From NCBI RefSeq assembly GCF_036010485.1, contig NZ_CP108568.1, positions 4,037,001 to 4,101,000 of the forward strand: 64,000 nt of DNA, in the 5' to 3' direction. Source of the DNA: Streptomyces sp. NBC_01198. GTDB lineage: Bacteria > Actinomycetota > Actinomycetes > Streptomycetales > Streptomycetaceae. Position numbers and translations under genes: made by a program. This document shows, piece after piece, positions 50,501 to 59,050 of this stretch. How positions within the stretch are numbered: the first letter of the stretch is position 1; the number at the start of each line of letters is the position of its first letter. The notes beneath the pieces are model-generated. The model was given only the letters and a program-made list of their open reading frames with translations. It searched no databases and was not told where the DNA came from.

Positions 50501-50515
50501 CGAACATCATCACTG

Positions 50516-50875
50516 TCAGTTGGGGGCGGCCGGCGGGCCCCAGCCGACCGTGGAGAAGCTGTGCCACAGGCCGAGGGAGACCACCGCGCTGGTGGTGAGG
50601 GTCGTCGCCAGGTAGGAGCTGGGGCGGCCGACCGGGTCGGTGCAGGAGGCACCCCTGTGCAGGACGATGTCGATGGCGAGGCCGTTGCTGACCCGGTCCA
50701 CCCCGAGCGGCGCGAAGGCGTGGCACTTGCCGTGGATCGGGTTGCTGATGGTCTGGGTGAAGGTTGCGCCGCGAGTGGCGGTGATCTGTCCGGCCGAGGT
50801 GTCGGAGCAGCCCGTGGCCGCCCACACCAGCGGGACGATCGTGCTCAGGGCGGCGAGCGTACGGCGGACGCGCAT
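50516..50875 (-). CDS. putative lipoprotein
   Basis: A 119-aa exported protein. The lipobox WAATGC follows a hydrophobic signal (TLAALSTIVPLVWAATGC, Cys at about 23), so the mature protein should be acylated and held at the outer face of the membrane. Two further Cys residues (KCHAF and SCTDP) could form a disulfide. The remainder has one hydrophobic patch (YLATTLTTSAVVSLGLW). The function is unknown. The stop is within ~15 bp of the IS110-family element. Confidence 0.65.
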   Translation of the reverse strand: MRVRRTLAALSTIVPLVWAATGCSDTSAGQITATRGATFTQTISNPIHGKCHAFAPLGVDRVSNGLAIDIVLHRGASCTDPVGRPSSYLATTLTTSAVVSLGLWHSFSTVGWGPPAAPN

Positions 50876-51039
50876 GGACCTCTCCCGTCTGACCAGGTAC
50901 GGGATGAGTCAAACAACGCCAGGTGCCGGGCGCGACCGGGGTCGGCCAACCGGGGGGCGCGGTGTCACTCGGGCGGAGGGGGCCGCGTCCGGCCGGCCGC
51001 GCGGCAGGCGGGCGGGACCGTGCCGCCACCGCGACGGCC

Positions 51040-51909
51040 TCACTCGGGCGCGTGGTCCGGTCCGCCGAAGTCCGGGCTGCCGAAGTCGGGACTGCTGAAG
51101 TCCGGACTGCTGAACCGCGGCCCGGCGGCGCGCGGCTGCGGGTCCTGCGGGGAGGAGAAGTCGGGGCGCGAGTAGCCAAGGCGCGGCATCCGCGGCACGG
51201 AGGGCGCCCGGACCGGCGCGACGGGGGCCGTGGTGTCGTTCAGCGCGTCGTCGAGGAAGGGCAGCAACCCGCGGTCGAGCAGCGCCTGATGCCAGGCCTC
51301 CCGGGCCCGTACGACCTCTGGCGGCATCCTGTCGGCCGAGTCGTGGATGGCGGTGGAGCCGGTCCGCAGCGCGGTCAGCAGCAGCCCGATGCCGCCCAGG
51401 ACGATCGACGCGGCGGTGACGGCGGCGAAGAACCAGCCAGCCGTGCGCAGCGGCGAGGCGATCGCGGGCTGCGGGTGGACCGCGGCCATGGAGTAGCCGA
51501 TCAGCAGGAAGATGACCGCCGCGGCTCCGGCGAGCAGCGGCGTCAGGACGGCGATGACGGCGGCCAGGCCGGCCCCAGAGCCGGCACCGTCCGCGACGCC
51601 CATGGCGGCGTAGCCGAACGCCCGGCTGTCGCGGGACTGCGCCGCCTCACGTACCGCCTCCCGCGTCTCGGCGCGGATGGTGCGGTACACGTCGTACTCG
51701 TCGGCCGCCTGCACGCTGATCTGTTCGGCGGCGGCCAGCGCAAGGGTGCGCAACTGCTCGGAGTTCAGCGGCAGGCCGCTGCCTGCGGTGCCGGTCGGCC
51801 CCGCGGGGCCGGCGGCACCGTCCTCGTCCAGAACGATGCGCAGTGCCTCGTCCAGTACGTGCTCGAAATCGGGGCGGTCTTCGTTGAGCAGGTGTGGGGC
51901 GGTGGTCAT
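51040..51909 (-). CDS. membrane protein with C-terminal SPDF repeats
   Basis: A 289-aa protein. A soluble N-terminus (APHLLNEDRPDFEHVLDEAL) with helical regions precedes two membrane segments: AVIAVLTPLLAGAAAVIFLL and AGWFFAAVTAASIVLGGIGL. After a cytoplasmic helical stretch (EVVRAREAWHQALLDRGLLP) the C-terminus is low complexity with the tandem unit SSPDF/GSPDF/FGGPD. I know it only as a conserved streptomycete protein next to the metallophosphatase gene. The second ATG (51909) is used because GGGGG lies six bases upstream. Confidence 0.72.
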   Translation of the reverse strand: MTTAPHLLNEDRPDFEHVLDEALRIVLDEDGAAGPAGPTGTAGSGLPLNSEQLRTLALAAAEQISVQAADEYDVYRTIRAETREAVREAAQSRDSRAFGYAAMGVADGAGSGAGLAAVIAVLTPLLAGAAAVIFLLIGYSMAAVHPQPAIASPLRTAGWFFAAVTAASIVLGGIGLLLTALRTGSTAIHDSADRMPPEVVRAREAWHQALLDRGLLPFLDDALNDTTAPVAPVRAPSVPRMPRLGYSRPDFSSPQDPQPRAAGPRFSSPDFSSPDFGSPDFGGPDHAPE

Positions 51910-52069
51910 GTGCATCCCCCGATGCTCCGACTCCCCGGGCGAGGCCGGTGTTCCGTGGGAGGAACGGGCTCGGCCGGCCGGATGCGCGGAGAGCGGTGTG
52001 CCTACGGATAAAGCGATGGTAGAGCGGGGAGGTCAGACCGTGACAGGGTGCAACCAGGAAATGTGGAGG

Positions 52070-53419
52070 CTAGCCAATCAGCGGGAGTTGGGCAACCAGC
52101 AGACGTCCTTCCATGGTGACGCCGCCGTCCATCGCCACCGCGAGGCTGTCCGCGTAGATCATCGGGCCGCTCACCGCGTAGCCCCGTTCCTCGCCGTCCT
52201 GCGGCACTTCGCCGCCGGCCTCGCCGAGCAGGTAGGGGATCGGGCTGTGCCCGTGCACGACCCGCTGACCTCCGTAGACGCCGAGGATCTCGCGGGCGGC
52301 CTCCGGGCCGTCGTCCCCGCGGAAGGCGAAGCGCTTGGTGAGTTTGCGGAACAGGTCCCAGCACTCGTCGGCGTCGTTGCGCTGCAGGACGCCGGTGATG
52401 GCGTCGTTCATCTCTTCGATGCTGCTGCCGTAGTCCAGATACGCGGTGGTGTCGGAGTGCATCAGCAGGTGGCCGTCGGTGAGGTGGGCGGCGTCCAGCC
52501 GGGAGATCCAGGTCAGGTGGCGGTCCTCGAGCCGCTCCATGTCGGAGGGCTGGCCGCCGTTGAGCCGCCAGGCGGCGAGGAAGGAGGCGGTGCCGCCGAC
52601 GGAGTTGACCGGCGTGTCGCCGAAGCGGTGGGCGCCGAGCAGCAGCAGTTCGTGGTTGCCCATCAGGGCGCGGCAGTATCCGCCGGCCGCGGCGGCTTCG
52701 GCGGACAGCTGCATGACCAGCTCGATCACCCCGATGCCGTCGGGGCCGCGGTCGGTGAAGTCGCCGAGGAACCACAGCCGGGCGCTGCCCGCCGACCAGT
52801 GGCCCTCGCTGTCCACCAGTCCGCGTTCGGCGAGCGCGGCCAGCAACTCGTCGAGGTATCCGTGCACATCGCCGACGACGTAGAGCGGCCCAGGACGCTC
52901 CGGCCGGTCGCCGACGGTCTCCGAGGGGTCGGCGAGCACCGGCAGGTCGTGGGCGGTGGGGGTGTACTCGGCGGGGATCAGCGAGCCGTCCTGCTCGGTG
53001 GGGTCGTACGGCCGGGGCGGTGCGGGCACCGTCGGGGCGTGCGGGGGCGCGGGCGGCGCGCTGTCGAAGGCGGGGACGGGCGGTGGCGCGGGGTAGCCGC
53101 CGGCCGCGCTCTGCTGCCCCTGGGCGTAGCCCGCGGCGGGTTGGTGCTCGTGGCCGTAGCCGCCGGGCGCCTCCCGCACGTGCTCGTAGCCCGCGGCGGC
53201 CGGTTCGTGTTCGTAGCCGCCGGGCGTGTCGTACTGCGCTGCCGCGGCGGCGCCGGTGTCGTACCCGACGGCTTCCGCCGTGCCCGCGGCCTGGTCGAAC
53301 CCGGGCGCGGGTGGGACACCCAGCGCGTGCTCGTAACCTGCCGCGCGCTCAAAAGCCGCCTCGGGACGCCAGCTCTCCGCGGTCCCGGGCTCGGCCCCCT
53401 GACCTGCCCCCTGAGTCAT
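52070..53419 (-). CDS. metallophosphoesterase of the Ser/Thr protein phosphatase (PPP) type
   Basis: A 449-aa protein. The catalytic domain (about 170-440) has the PPP/calcineurin-like signatures GDVHGYLDEL, GDFTDRGPDG and GNHELLLLG, then a later His in VHGHSPIPYL, which together bind two metal ions. The first ~150 residues are low complexity with recurring A-G-Y-E-H and G-Y-(E/G)-H-E units. It probably dephosphorylates proteins or a small phosphoester. The ATG at 53419 follows GGAGGGG closely. Confidence 0.83.
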   Translation of the reverse strand: MTQGAGQGAEPGTAESWRPEAAFERAAGYEHALGVPPAPGFDQAAGTAEAVGYDTGAAAAAQYDTPGGYEHEPAAAGYEHVREAPGGYGHEHQPAAGYAQGQQSAAGGYPAPPPVPAFDSAPPAPPHAPTVPAPPRPYDPTEQDGSLIPAEYTPTAHDLPVLADPSETVGDRPERPGPLYVVGDVHGYLDELLAALAERGLVDSEGHWSAGSARLWFLGDFTDRGPDGIGVIELVMQLSAEAAAAGGYCRALMGNHELLLLGAHRFGDTPVNSVGGTASFLAAWRLNGGQPSDMERLEDRHLTWISRLDAAHLTDGHLLMHSDTTAYLDYGSSIEEMNDAITGVLQRNDADECWDLFRKLTKRFAFRGDDGPEAAREILGVYGGQRVVHGHSPIPYLLGEAGGEVPQDGEERGYAVSGPMIYADSLAVAMDGGVTMEGRLLVAQLPLIG

Positions 53420-53603
53420 CGACCCCTCCACGATCGCGCCGCCATCCGCCCATCATAGGAATGACGCTGTCGCGTTGTGACATACCCGGGCAGCTGGATT
53501 TCGCACGGTACAGACAAAACACCCCGTAGGCACCGCCGGAATACGAAGGCTTGACGAAGGACGGTGCCGCGCGTCGCCGTTCTGGGGCGCCGTCCGACGG
53601 TAG

Positions 53604-54710
53604 CTAGCCCTCGCCCCGGGCCGGGGCGCGGGGTGGGCTGACGGTGGTGCGGTGGGTGCGGCGCTGCGAGGACGTACGGATGATCAGCTCGGTCGGCATC
53701 ACCTGCTGCACGGGCTGCGCGGGTCCGACGCCTTCGATGGCGTCGATGAGCAACTGCACGACGGCGGTGCCGATCCGGCGGGGTTTCAGCGACAGGGTGG
53801 TGATGGGCGGTTCGGTGGCGGCGTAGCCGGTGCTCTCGCTGCAGCAGACCAGCAGCAGGTCGTCGGGCACCCGCAGGCCGTAGCGGCGGGCGGCGGCGAG
53901 CAGGTCGGTGCCGTTGGGGTCGAAGAGGCCGTAGACGGCGTCGGGGCGGTCGGGCCGGGCGAGTAAGCGGTCCGCGGCGACCGCGCCCGCGCACGGGTCG
54001 TGCGCCGGGTAGGCCTCGTAGACCGGTTCCTGGCCGATGCGTTCGCACCACTCCAGGTAGGCGGTGGTCGACAGCCGGGTGTACGTGTCGGTGCTGGTGC
54101 CGGTGAGCAGGCCGATCCGCCGGGCGCCGGCCGCCGCGAGGTGGTCGAGGATGCCGAGTACGGCCTCCTCGTGGTCGTTGTCGACCCAGGCGTGCACGGG
54201 CAGGCTGCCGGCCGGGCGGCCGTCGCTGACCACCGGCACGCCCTGCCTGACGAGTTCGGTGACCACCGGGTCCTGGTCGGAGGGGTCGACGACGACCGTG
54301 CCGTCCAGCGCCACGTTGCCCCACACGTCGTGCCGGGAGGAGGCGGGCAGGATGACCAGGGCGTACCCGCGGGCCAGCGCGGCGGAGGTGGCGGCCCTCG
54401 CCATTTCCGCGAAGTACGCGAATTCGGTGAAGGTGAACGGTTCTTCGCCGTATGTCGTCACCGTCAGGCCGATCAGGCCGGACCTGCCGGTGCGCAGCGT
54501 GCGGGCGGCGGCGGAGGGGCGGTAACCCAGCCGGTCGGCGACCTCACGGACATGGCGTCGGGTGGCGTCGGGCAGTCGGCCCTTGCCGTTGAGCGCGTCG
54601 GAGACAGTCGTGATCGAGACGCCGGCGGCAGCGGCGACATCCCTGATCCCCGCCCGCTCCAGCCGGCGTCCGACGGGCCGGCTCGCCTGGTGATTCCCTG
54701 CTGCTGTCAT
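53604..54710 (-). CDS. LacI family transcriptional regulator
   Basis: A 368-aa regulator. The N-terminal helix-turn-helix reads GIRDVAAAAGVSITTVSDAL followed by NGKGRLPDATRRHVREVADR, and the hinge has YRPSAAARTLRTGRSGLIGL. A periplasmic-binding-protein-like effector domain follows (DGRPAGSLPVHAWVDNDHEE, LLTGTSTDTYTRLS). The effector is probably a sugar or a nucleoside; no candidate is clear. The ATG at 54710 has no strong ribosome site and TACTAT ends 9 bases upstream. It is divergent from hisC across about 417 bp. Confidence 0.85.
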   Translation of the reverse strand: MTAAGNHQASRPVGRRLERAGIRDVAAAAGVSITTVSDALNGKGRLPDATRRHVREVADRLGYRPSAAARTLRTGRSGLIGLTVTTYGEEPFTFTEFAYFAEMARAATSAALARGYALVILPASSRHDVWGNVALDGTVVVDPSDQDPVVTELVRQGVPVVSDGRPAGSLPVHAWVDNDHEEAVLGILDHLAAAGARRIGLLTGTSTDTYTRLSTTAYLEWCERIGQEPVYEAYPAHDPCAGAVAADRLLARPDRPDAVYGLFDPNGTDLLAAARRYGLRVPDDLLLVCCSESTGYAATEPPITTLSLKPRRIGTAVVQLLIDAIEGVGPAQPVQQVMPTELIIRTSSQRRTHRTTVSPPRAPARGEG

Positions 54711-54783
54711 GGCGTTGCCGATAGTAGGGCGGCGCTGGTCCGCTCGGCCGCCACCCTGCTGGGCACCAGGAAGGAAGGTTTCT

Positions 54784-54804
54784 GCATGATCGAAAACGTT
54801 ATGC
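54784..54804. promoter_or_regulatory. possible LacI-type operator near the lacI-like gene
   Basis: GCATGATCGAAAACGTTATGC lies ~75 bp upstream of the LacI-type gene. Outer GCAT/ATGC half sites and an internal AACGTT give partial dyad symmetry; the match to LacI-family consensus is weak. Confidence 0.25.
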
Positions 54805-55127
54805 AAGGTGGAATATGCGGTTGGCAGGGCGGGAGTTGAGGCGATACGGGCGCGAGCACGGCGATCCATCGGCCATTGGCCCAACGGAAGGCGTCACGCC
54901 AACTCACTCCTACGGGGGACGCGCGCCACCCCGCGCGCCACCGGAGCATGGGCCGGGGCACGGCTCGCGCGCAAGGCCGCGCGCTCGCGGCAAGGCCGGC
55001 CTACGGCCGCCGGACGCCACCCCGGGGGGTGGCGCGGCAGGTGCCCGGCGGCGGTCCTGGCGAGCGGTCAGGAGCACTGTGGTGCAGGGCACTCCCCAGG
55101 TCGGCGCGGTGCTCGTAGGGTGTGGCC

Positions 55128-56210
55128 ATGAGCCCCGAGACCCCGAAGCTGCGCCCGGAACTGGACGGTATCCCCACCTACAAGCCGGGCCGGCCCCCGG
55201 TGGTGGAGGAGGGCATGCCGGCCTTCAAGCTGTCCTCGAACGAGAACCCGTACCCGCCGCTGCCCGGTGTGCTGGAGGCGGCGGCCGCCGCTGCGGCGTC
55301 TTTCAATCGTTATCCGGACTTGGCATGTTCCGCGCTCACCGGCGAGCTGGCGGCGCGTTTCGGGGTGCCGGCCGGGCATGTCGCGACCGGGACCGGGTCG
55401 GTCGGGGTGGCGCAGCAACTGCTGCAGGCGACCGCGGGTTCCGGCGACGAGGTGATCTACGCCTGGCGGTCCTTCGAGGCCTATCCGATCATCACCCGGA
55501 TCACCGGTGCCCGGGCGGTTCAGGTGCCGCTGGACGCCGCCGAGCGGCACGACCTGGACGCGATGGCCGACGCGATCACCGAGCGGACCCGGCTGATCTT
55601 CGTCTGCAACCCCAACAACCCCACCGGCACCGTGCTGCGCAAGGCGGTGCTCGAACGCTTCCTGGACCGGGTGCCGGACGACGTGCTGGTGGTGCTGGAC
55701 GAGGCCTACCGCGAGTTCAACACCGACCCCGACGTGCCCGACGGCACGGACCTCTACCGCGAGCGGCCGAACGTGGCGGTGCTGCGGACCTTCTCCAAGG
55801 CGTACGGCCTGGCCGGGCTGCGGATCGGTTTCGCCATCGCGCACGAGCCGGTCGCGGAGGCGCTGCGCAAGACCGCGGTGCCCTTCGGGGTGAGCCAGCT
55901 CGCCCAGGACGCGGCGGTGGCGAGCCTGCACGCCGAGCCCGAGCTGCTGGAGCGGGTCGCGCGGCTGGTCGTCGAGCGGACCCGGGTGTCCGGCGAGCTG
56001 ACCGCGCAGGGCTGGACGGTGCCGGAGACGCAGGCGAACTTCGTCTGGCTGCGGACGGGGGAGCACACCGAGGCCTTCGCCCAGGCCTGCGAGCGGGCGG
56101 GCGTGATGATCCGGCCGTTCCCCGGCGAGGGCGTACGCATCTCGGTCGGCGAGACGGCGGCGAACGACCTGCTGCTCCGGACCGCGCAGACGTTCCGCAA
56201 GGAGATGTGA
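55128..56210 (+). CDS. hisC: histidinol-phosphate aminotransferase-type PLP enzyme
   Basis: A 360-aa class I/II aminotransferase. It shows [19 protein letters not shown] near the N-terminus, [30 protein letters not shown], the PLP-lysine motif [20 protein letters not shown] and [13 protein letters not shown] at the C-terminus. It could be the biosynthetic HisC or a paralogue acting on aromatic amino acids, since it stands alone and not in a his operon. AGGG lies 7 bases before the ATG at 55128. Confidence 0.86.
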   Translation: MSPETPKLRPELDGIPTYKPGRPPVVEEGMPAFKLSSNENPYPPLPGVLEAAAAAAASFNRYPDLACSALTGELAARFGVPAGHVATGTGSVGVAQQLLQATAGSGDEVIYAWRSFEAYPIITRITGARAVQVPLDAAERHDLDAMADAITERTRLIFVCNPNNPTGTVLRKAVLERFLDRVPDDVLVVLDEAYREFNTDPDVPDGTDLYRERPNVAVLRTFSKAYGLAGLRIGFAIAHEPVAEALRKTAVPFGVSQLAQDAAVASLHAEPELLERVARLVVERTRVSGELTAQGWTVPETQANFVWLRTGEHTEAFAQACERAGVMIRPFPGEGVRISVGETAANDLLLRTAQTFRKEM

Positions 56211-56325
56211 CCGGCTCCCGCTCCATCGGGCACTCCCCGACCGCCAGGAAAGCGCCTCTGAGCTGCGCATTCGCCCCCTGACCACCCCCCGGTGGCAGGG
56301 GGCGAACGCATGTGCGTGATACTGC

Positions 56326-56350
56326 TTGTGAATGAGTTCACGTTCACAAG
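56326..56350. promoter_or_regulatory. Rex operator of the cyd operon
   Basis: TTGTGAATGAGTTCACG followed by TTCACAAG. The core TGTGAA-N4-TTCACR matches the Rex (NADH/NAD redox sensor) site with one mismatch, and the wider repeat TTGTGAA...TTCACAA is a second overlapping dyad. It lies about 23 bp before the cydA start, as described for Rex control of cydABCD in S. coelicolor. Confidence 0.85.
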
Positions 56351-56372
56351 CGCGACGCAAAGGAGACGTATC

Positions 56373-57890
56373 GTGCAACTCGCACTGGAGCCACTGAACG
56401 TCGCCAGGTGGCAGTTCGGCGTGACGACCGTCTACCACTTCCTCTTCGTCCCCCTGACGATCTCGCTCTCCGCGCTCACCGCGGGCCTGCAGACCGCCTG
56501 GGTGCGTACCTCCAAGGACAAATACCTCAGAGCCACCAAGTTCTGGGGCAAGCTGTTCCTGATCAACATCGCCATGGGTGTGGTCACGGGCATCGTCCAG
56601 GAGTTCCAGTTCGGCATGAACTGGTCGGACTACTCGCGCTTCGTGGGCGACATCTTCGGCGCGCCTCTCGCCTTCGAGGCACTGATCGCCTTCTTCTTCG
56701 AGTCGACCTTCGTCGGGCTGTGGATCTTCGGCTGGGACAAGCTGCCGAAGCGGATCCATCTGGCCTGTATATGGATGGTCTCGATCGGGACGATCCTGTC
56801 CGCGTACTTCATCCTGGCCGCCAACTCCTGGATGCAGCACCCGGTCGGCTACCGCTACAACCCGAAGACCAAGCGGGCCGAGCTCACCGACTTCTGGGCG
56901 GTGCTGACCCAGAACACCGCGCTCGCCCAGTTCTTCCACACCATGTCGGCGGCGTTCCTGACCGGCGCCGCCTTCATGATCGGGATCGCCGCCTACCATC
57001 TGGCCCGCAAGCAGCACATCGCCGTGATGCGCTCCTCGCTGCGGCTTGCCCTGGTGGTCGCGGTCGTCGCCGGAGCGCTGACCGCGATCAGCGGCGACAC
57101 GCTCGGCAAGGTGATGTTCAAGCAGCAGCCGATGAAGATGGCGGCGGCCGAGGCGCTGTGGGACGGCCAGAAGGGCGCGCCCTTCTCGATCTTCGCCGTC
57201 GGCGATGTCAACAAGGGCCACAACGAGGTCGCCATCGACGTCCCCAACCTGCTGTCCTTCCTGGCCACCGACAACTTCACCTCCTATGTCGGCGGCATCA
57301 ACGACGTCAACAAGGCCGAGCAGCAGAAGTTCGGCCCCGGCGACTACCGGCCGAACATCCCGGTCGCCTACTGGGGCTTCCGCTGGATGATCGGCTTCGG
57401 CGTGGTCTCGATCGGGGTCGGCGCGGCCGGGCTGTGGCTGACCCGGCGCCGGCTGTGGGTGGCGCCCGAGCACCGGACCGGCGAGGACGAGGTGCCGCGG
57501 CTGATGCTCACCAGAGCCACCCGCTTCGGCCCCGGACTGTCCCGCTGGTATTGGCGGCTGGCGCTGCTGACCATGGTCTTCCCGCTGATCGCCAACTCCT
57601 GGGGCTGGATCTTCACCGAGACCGGCCGCCAGCCCTGGGTGGTCTACGGCGTGCTGCGCACGCGCGACGCGGTCTCCCCCGGGGTGTCCATCGGGGAGGT
57701 GCTGACCTCGCTGATCGTCTTCACCGGCCTCTACGCCGTCCTCGCCGTCATCGAGGTCCGGCTGCTGCTGAAGTACGCCAAGGCGGGCCCGCCGGAACTG
57801 ACCGACGCCGACCGGCGGCCCCCCACCCGTATCGGCGGTGACAGCGGCGGCGCGGACGCCGACGACCGCCCGATGGCCTTCTCGTACTGA
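56373..57890 (+). CDS. cydA: cytochrome bd ubiquinol/menaquinol oxidase subunit I
   Basis: A 505-aa membrane protein that carries the haems of the high-affinity quinol oxidase and reduces oxygen to water. It has about nine membrane segments. TTVYHFLFVPLTISLSALTA holds a haem ligand His, FFHTMSAAFLTGAAF another His, and YWGFRWMIGFG the haem Met. The Q-loop is of the short type. The GTG at 56373 follows AGGAG with a 7-base spacer. The gene is followed by cydB after 18 bp. The setting behind a Rex site indicates induction at low oxygen or high NADH. Confidence 0.95.
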   Translation: MQLALEPLNVARWQFGVTTVYHFLFVPLTISLSALTAGLQTAWVRTSKDKYLRATKFWGKLFLINIAMGVVTGIVQEFQFGMNWSDYSRFVGDIFGAPLAFEALIAFFFESTFVGLWIFGWDKLPKRIHLACIWMVSIGTILSAYFILAANSWMQHPVGYRYNPKTKRAELTDFWAVLTQNTALAQFFHTMSAAFLTGAAFMIGIAAYHLARKQHIAVMRSSLRLALVVAVVAGALTAISGDTLGKVMFKQQPMKMAAAEALWDGQKGAPFSIFAVGDVNKGHNEVAIDVPNLLSFLATDNFTSYVGGINDVNKAEQQKFGPGDYRPNIPVAYWGFRWMIGFGVVSIGVGAAGLWLTRRRLWVAPEHRTGEDEVPRLMLTRATRFGPGLSRWYWRLALLTMVFPLIANSWGWIFTETGRQPWVVYGVLRTRDAVSPGVSIGEVLTSLIVFTGLYAVLAVIEVRLLLKYAKAGPPELTDADRRPPTRIGGDSGGADADDRPMAFSY

Positions 57891-57908
57891 GCGGCAGGAG
57901 GAGAGATC

Positions 57909-59000
<1,092 letters not shown>

Positions 59001-59001
59001 T

Positions 59002-59015
59002 GTTCCACGTGAAAC
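59002..59015. other. parS-type ParB binding site (GTTCCACGTGAAAC)
   Basis: One mismatch to the consensus; the first of two copies in 50 bp between cydB and cydCD. Confidence 0.8.
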
Positions 59016-59036
59016 ACGTTCGCCGCGAAAGGGGAT

Positions 59037-59050
59037 GTTCCACGTGAAAC
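59037..59050. other. parS-type ParB binding site overlapping the cydCD start
   Basis: Identical to the copy 35 bp upstream. It contains the probable GTG start codon of cydCD (59044) and abuts its ribosome site (AAAGGGG, ending at 59034). Confidence 0.8.

Larger units (their letters stand above)
49190..50510 (-). mobile_element. IS110-family insertion sequence (ends approximate)
   Basis: It consists of one transposase gene on the minus strand and a non-coding stretch of up to ~225 bp on its 5' side. No terminal inverted repeats are seen, which fits the IS110 subgroup. The octamer GCTCCTAT occurs at 49190-49197, just outside the transposase stop, and at 50374-50381 in the 5' non-coding region, followed by similar bases (AGATGTCAAGCG and GAAGTCACAAGCG). 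This could mark recombination ends or a donor/guide relation. The outer limit near the lipoprotein gene (50516) cannot be fixed by eye. Confidence 0.65.

Noticed and set aside
50289..51179. The in-frame upstream extension of the IS110-type transposase (to 658 aa)
   Set aside because: The 361-aa protein starting at 50288 has a ribosome site and is the normal IS110 length; the extension runs through the non-coding end and an antisense lipoprotein gene.
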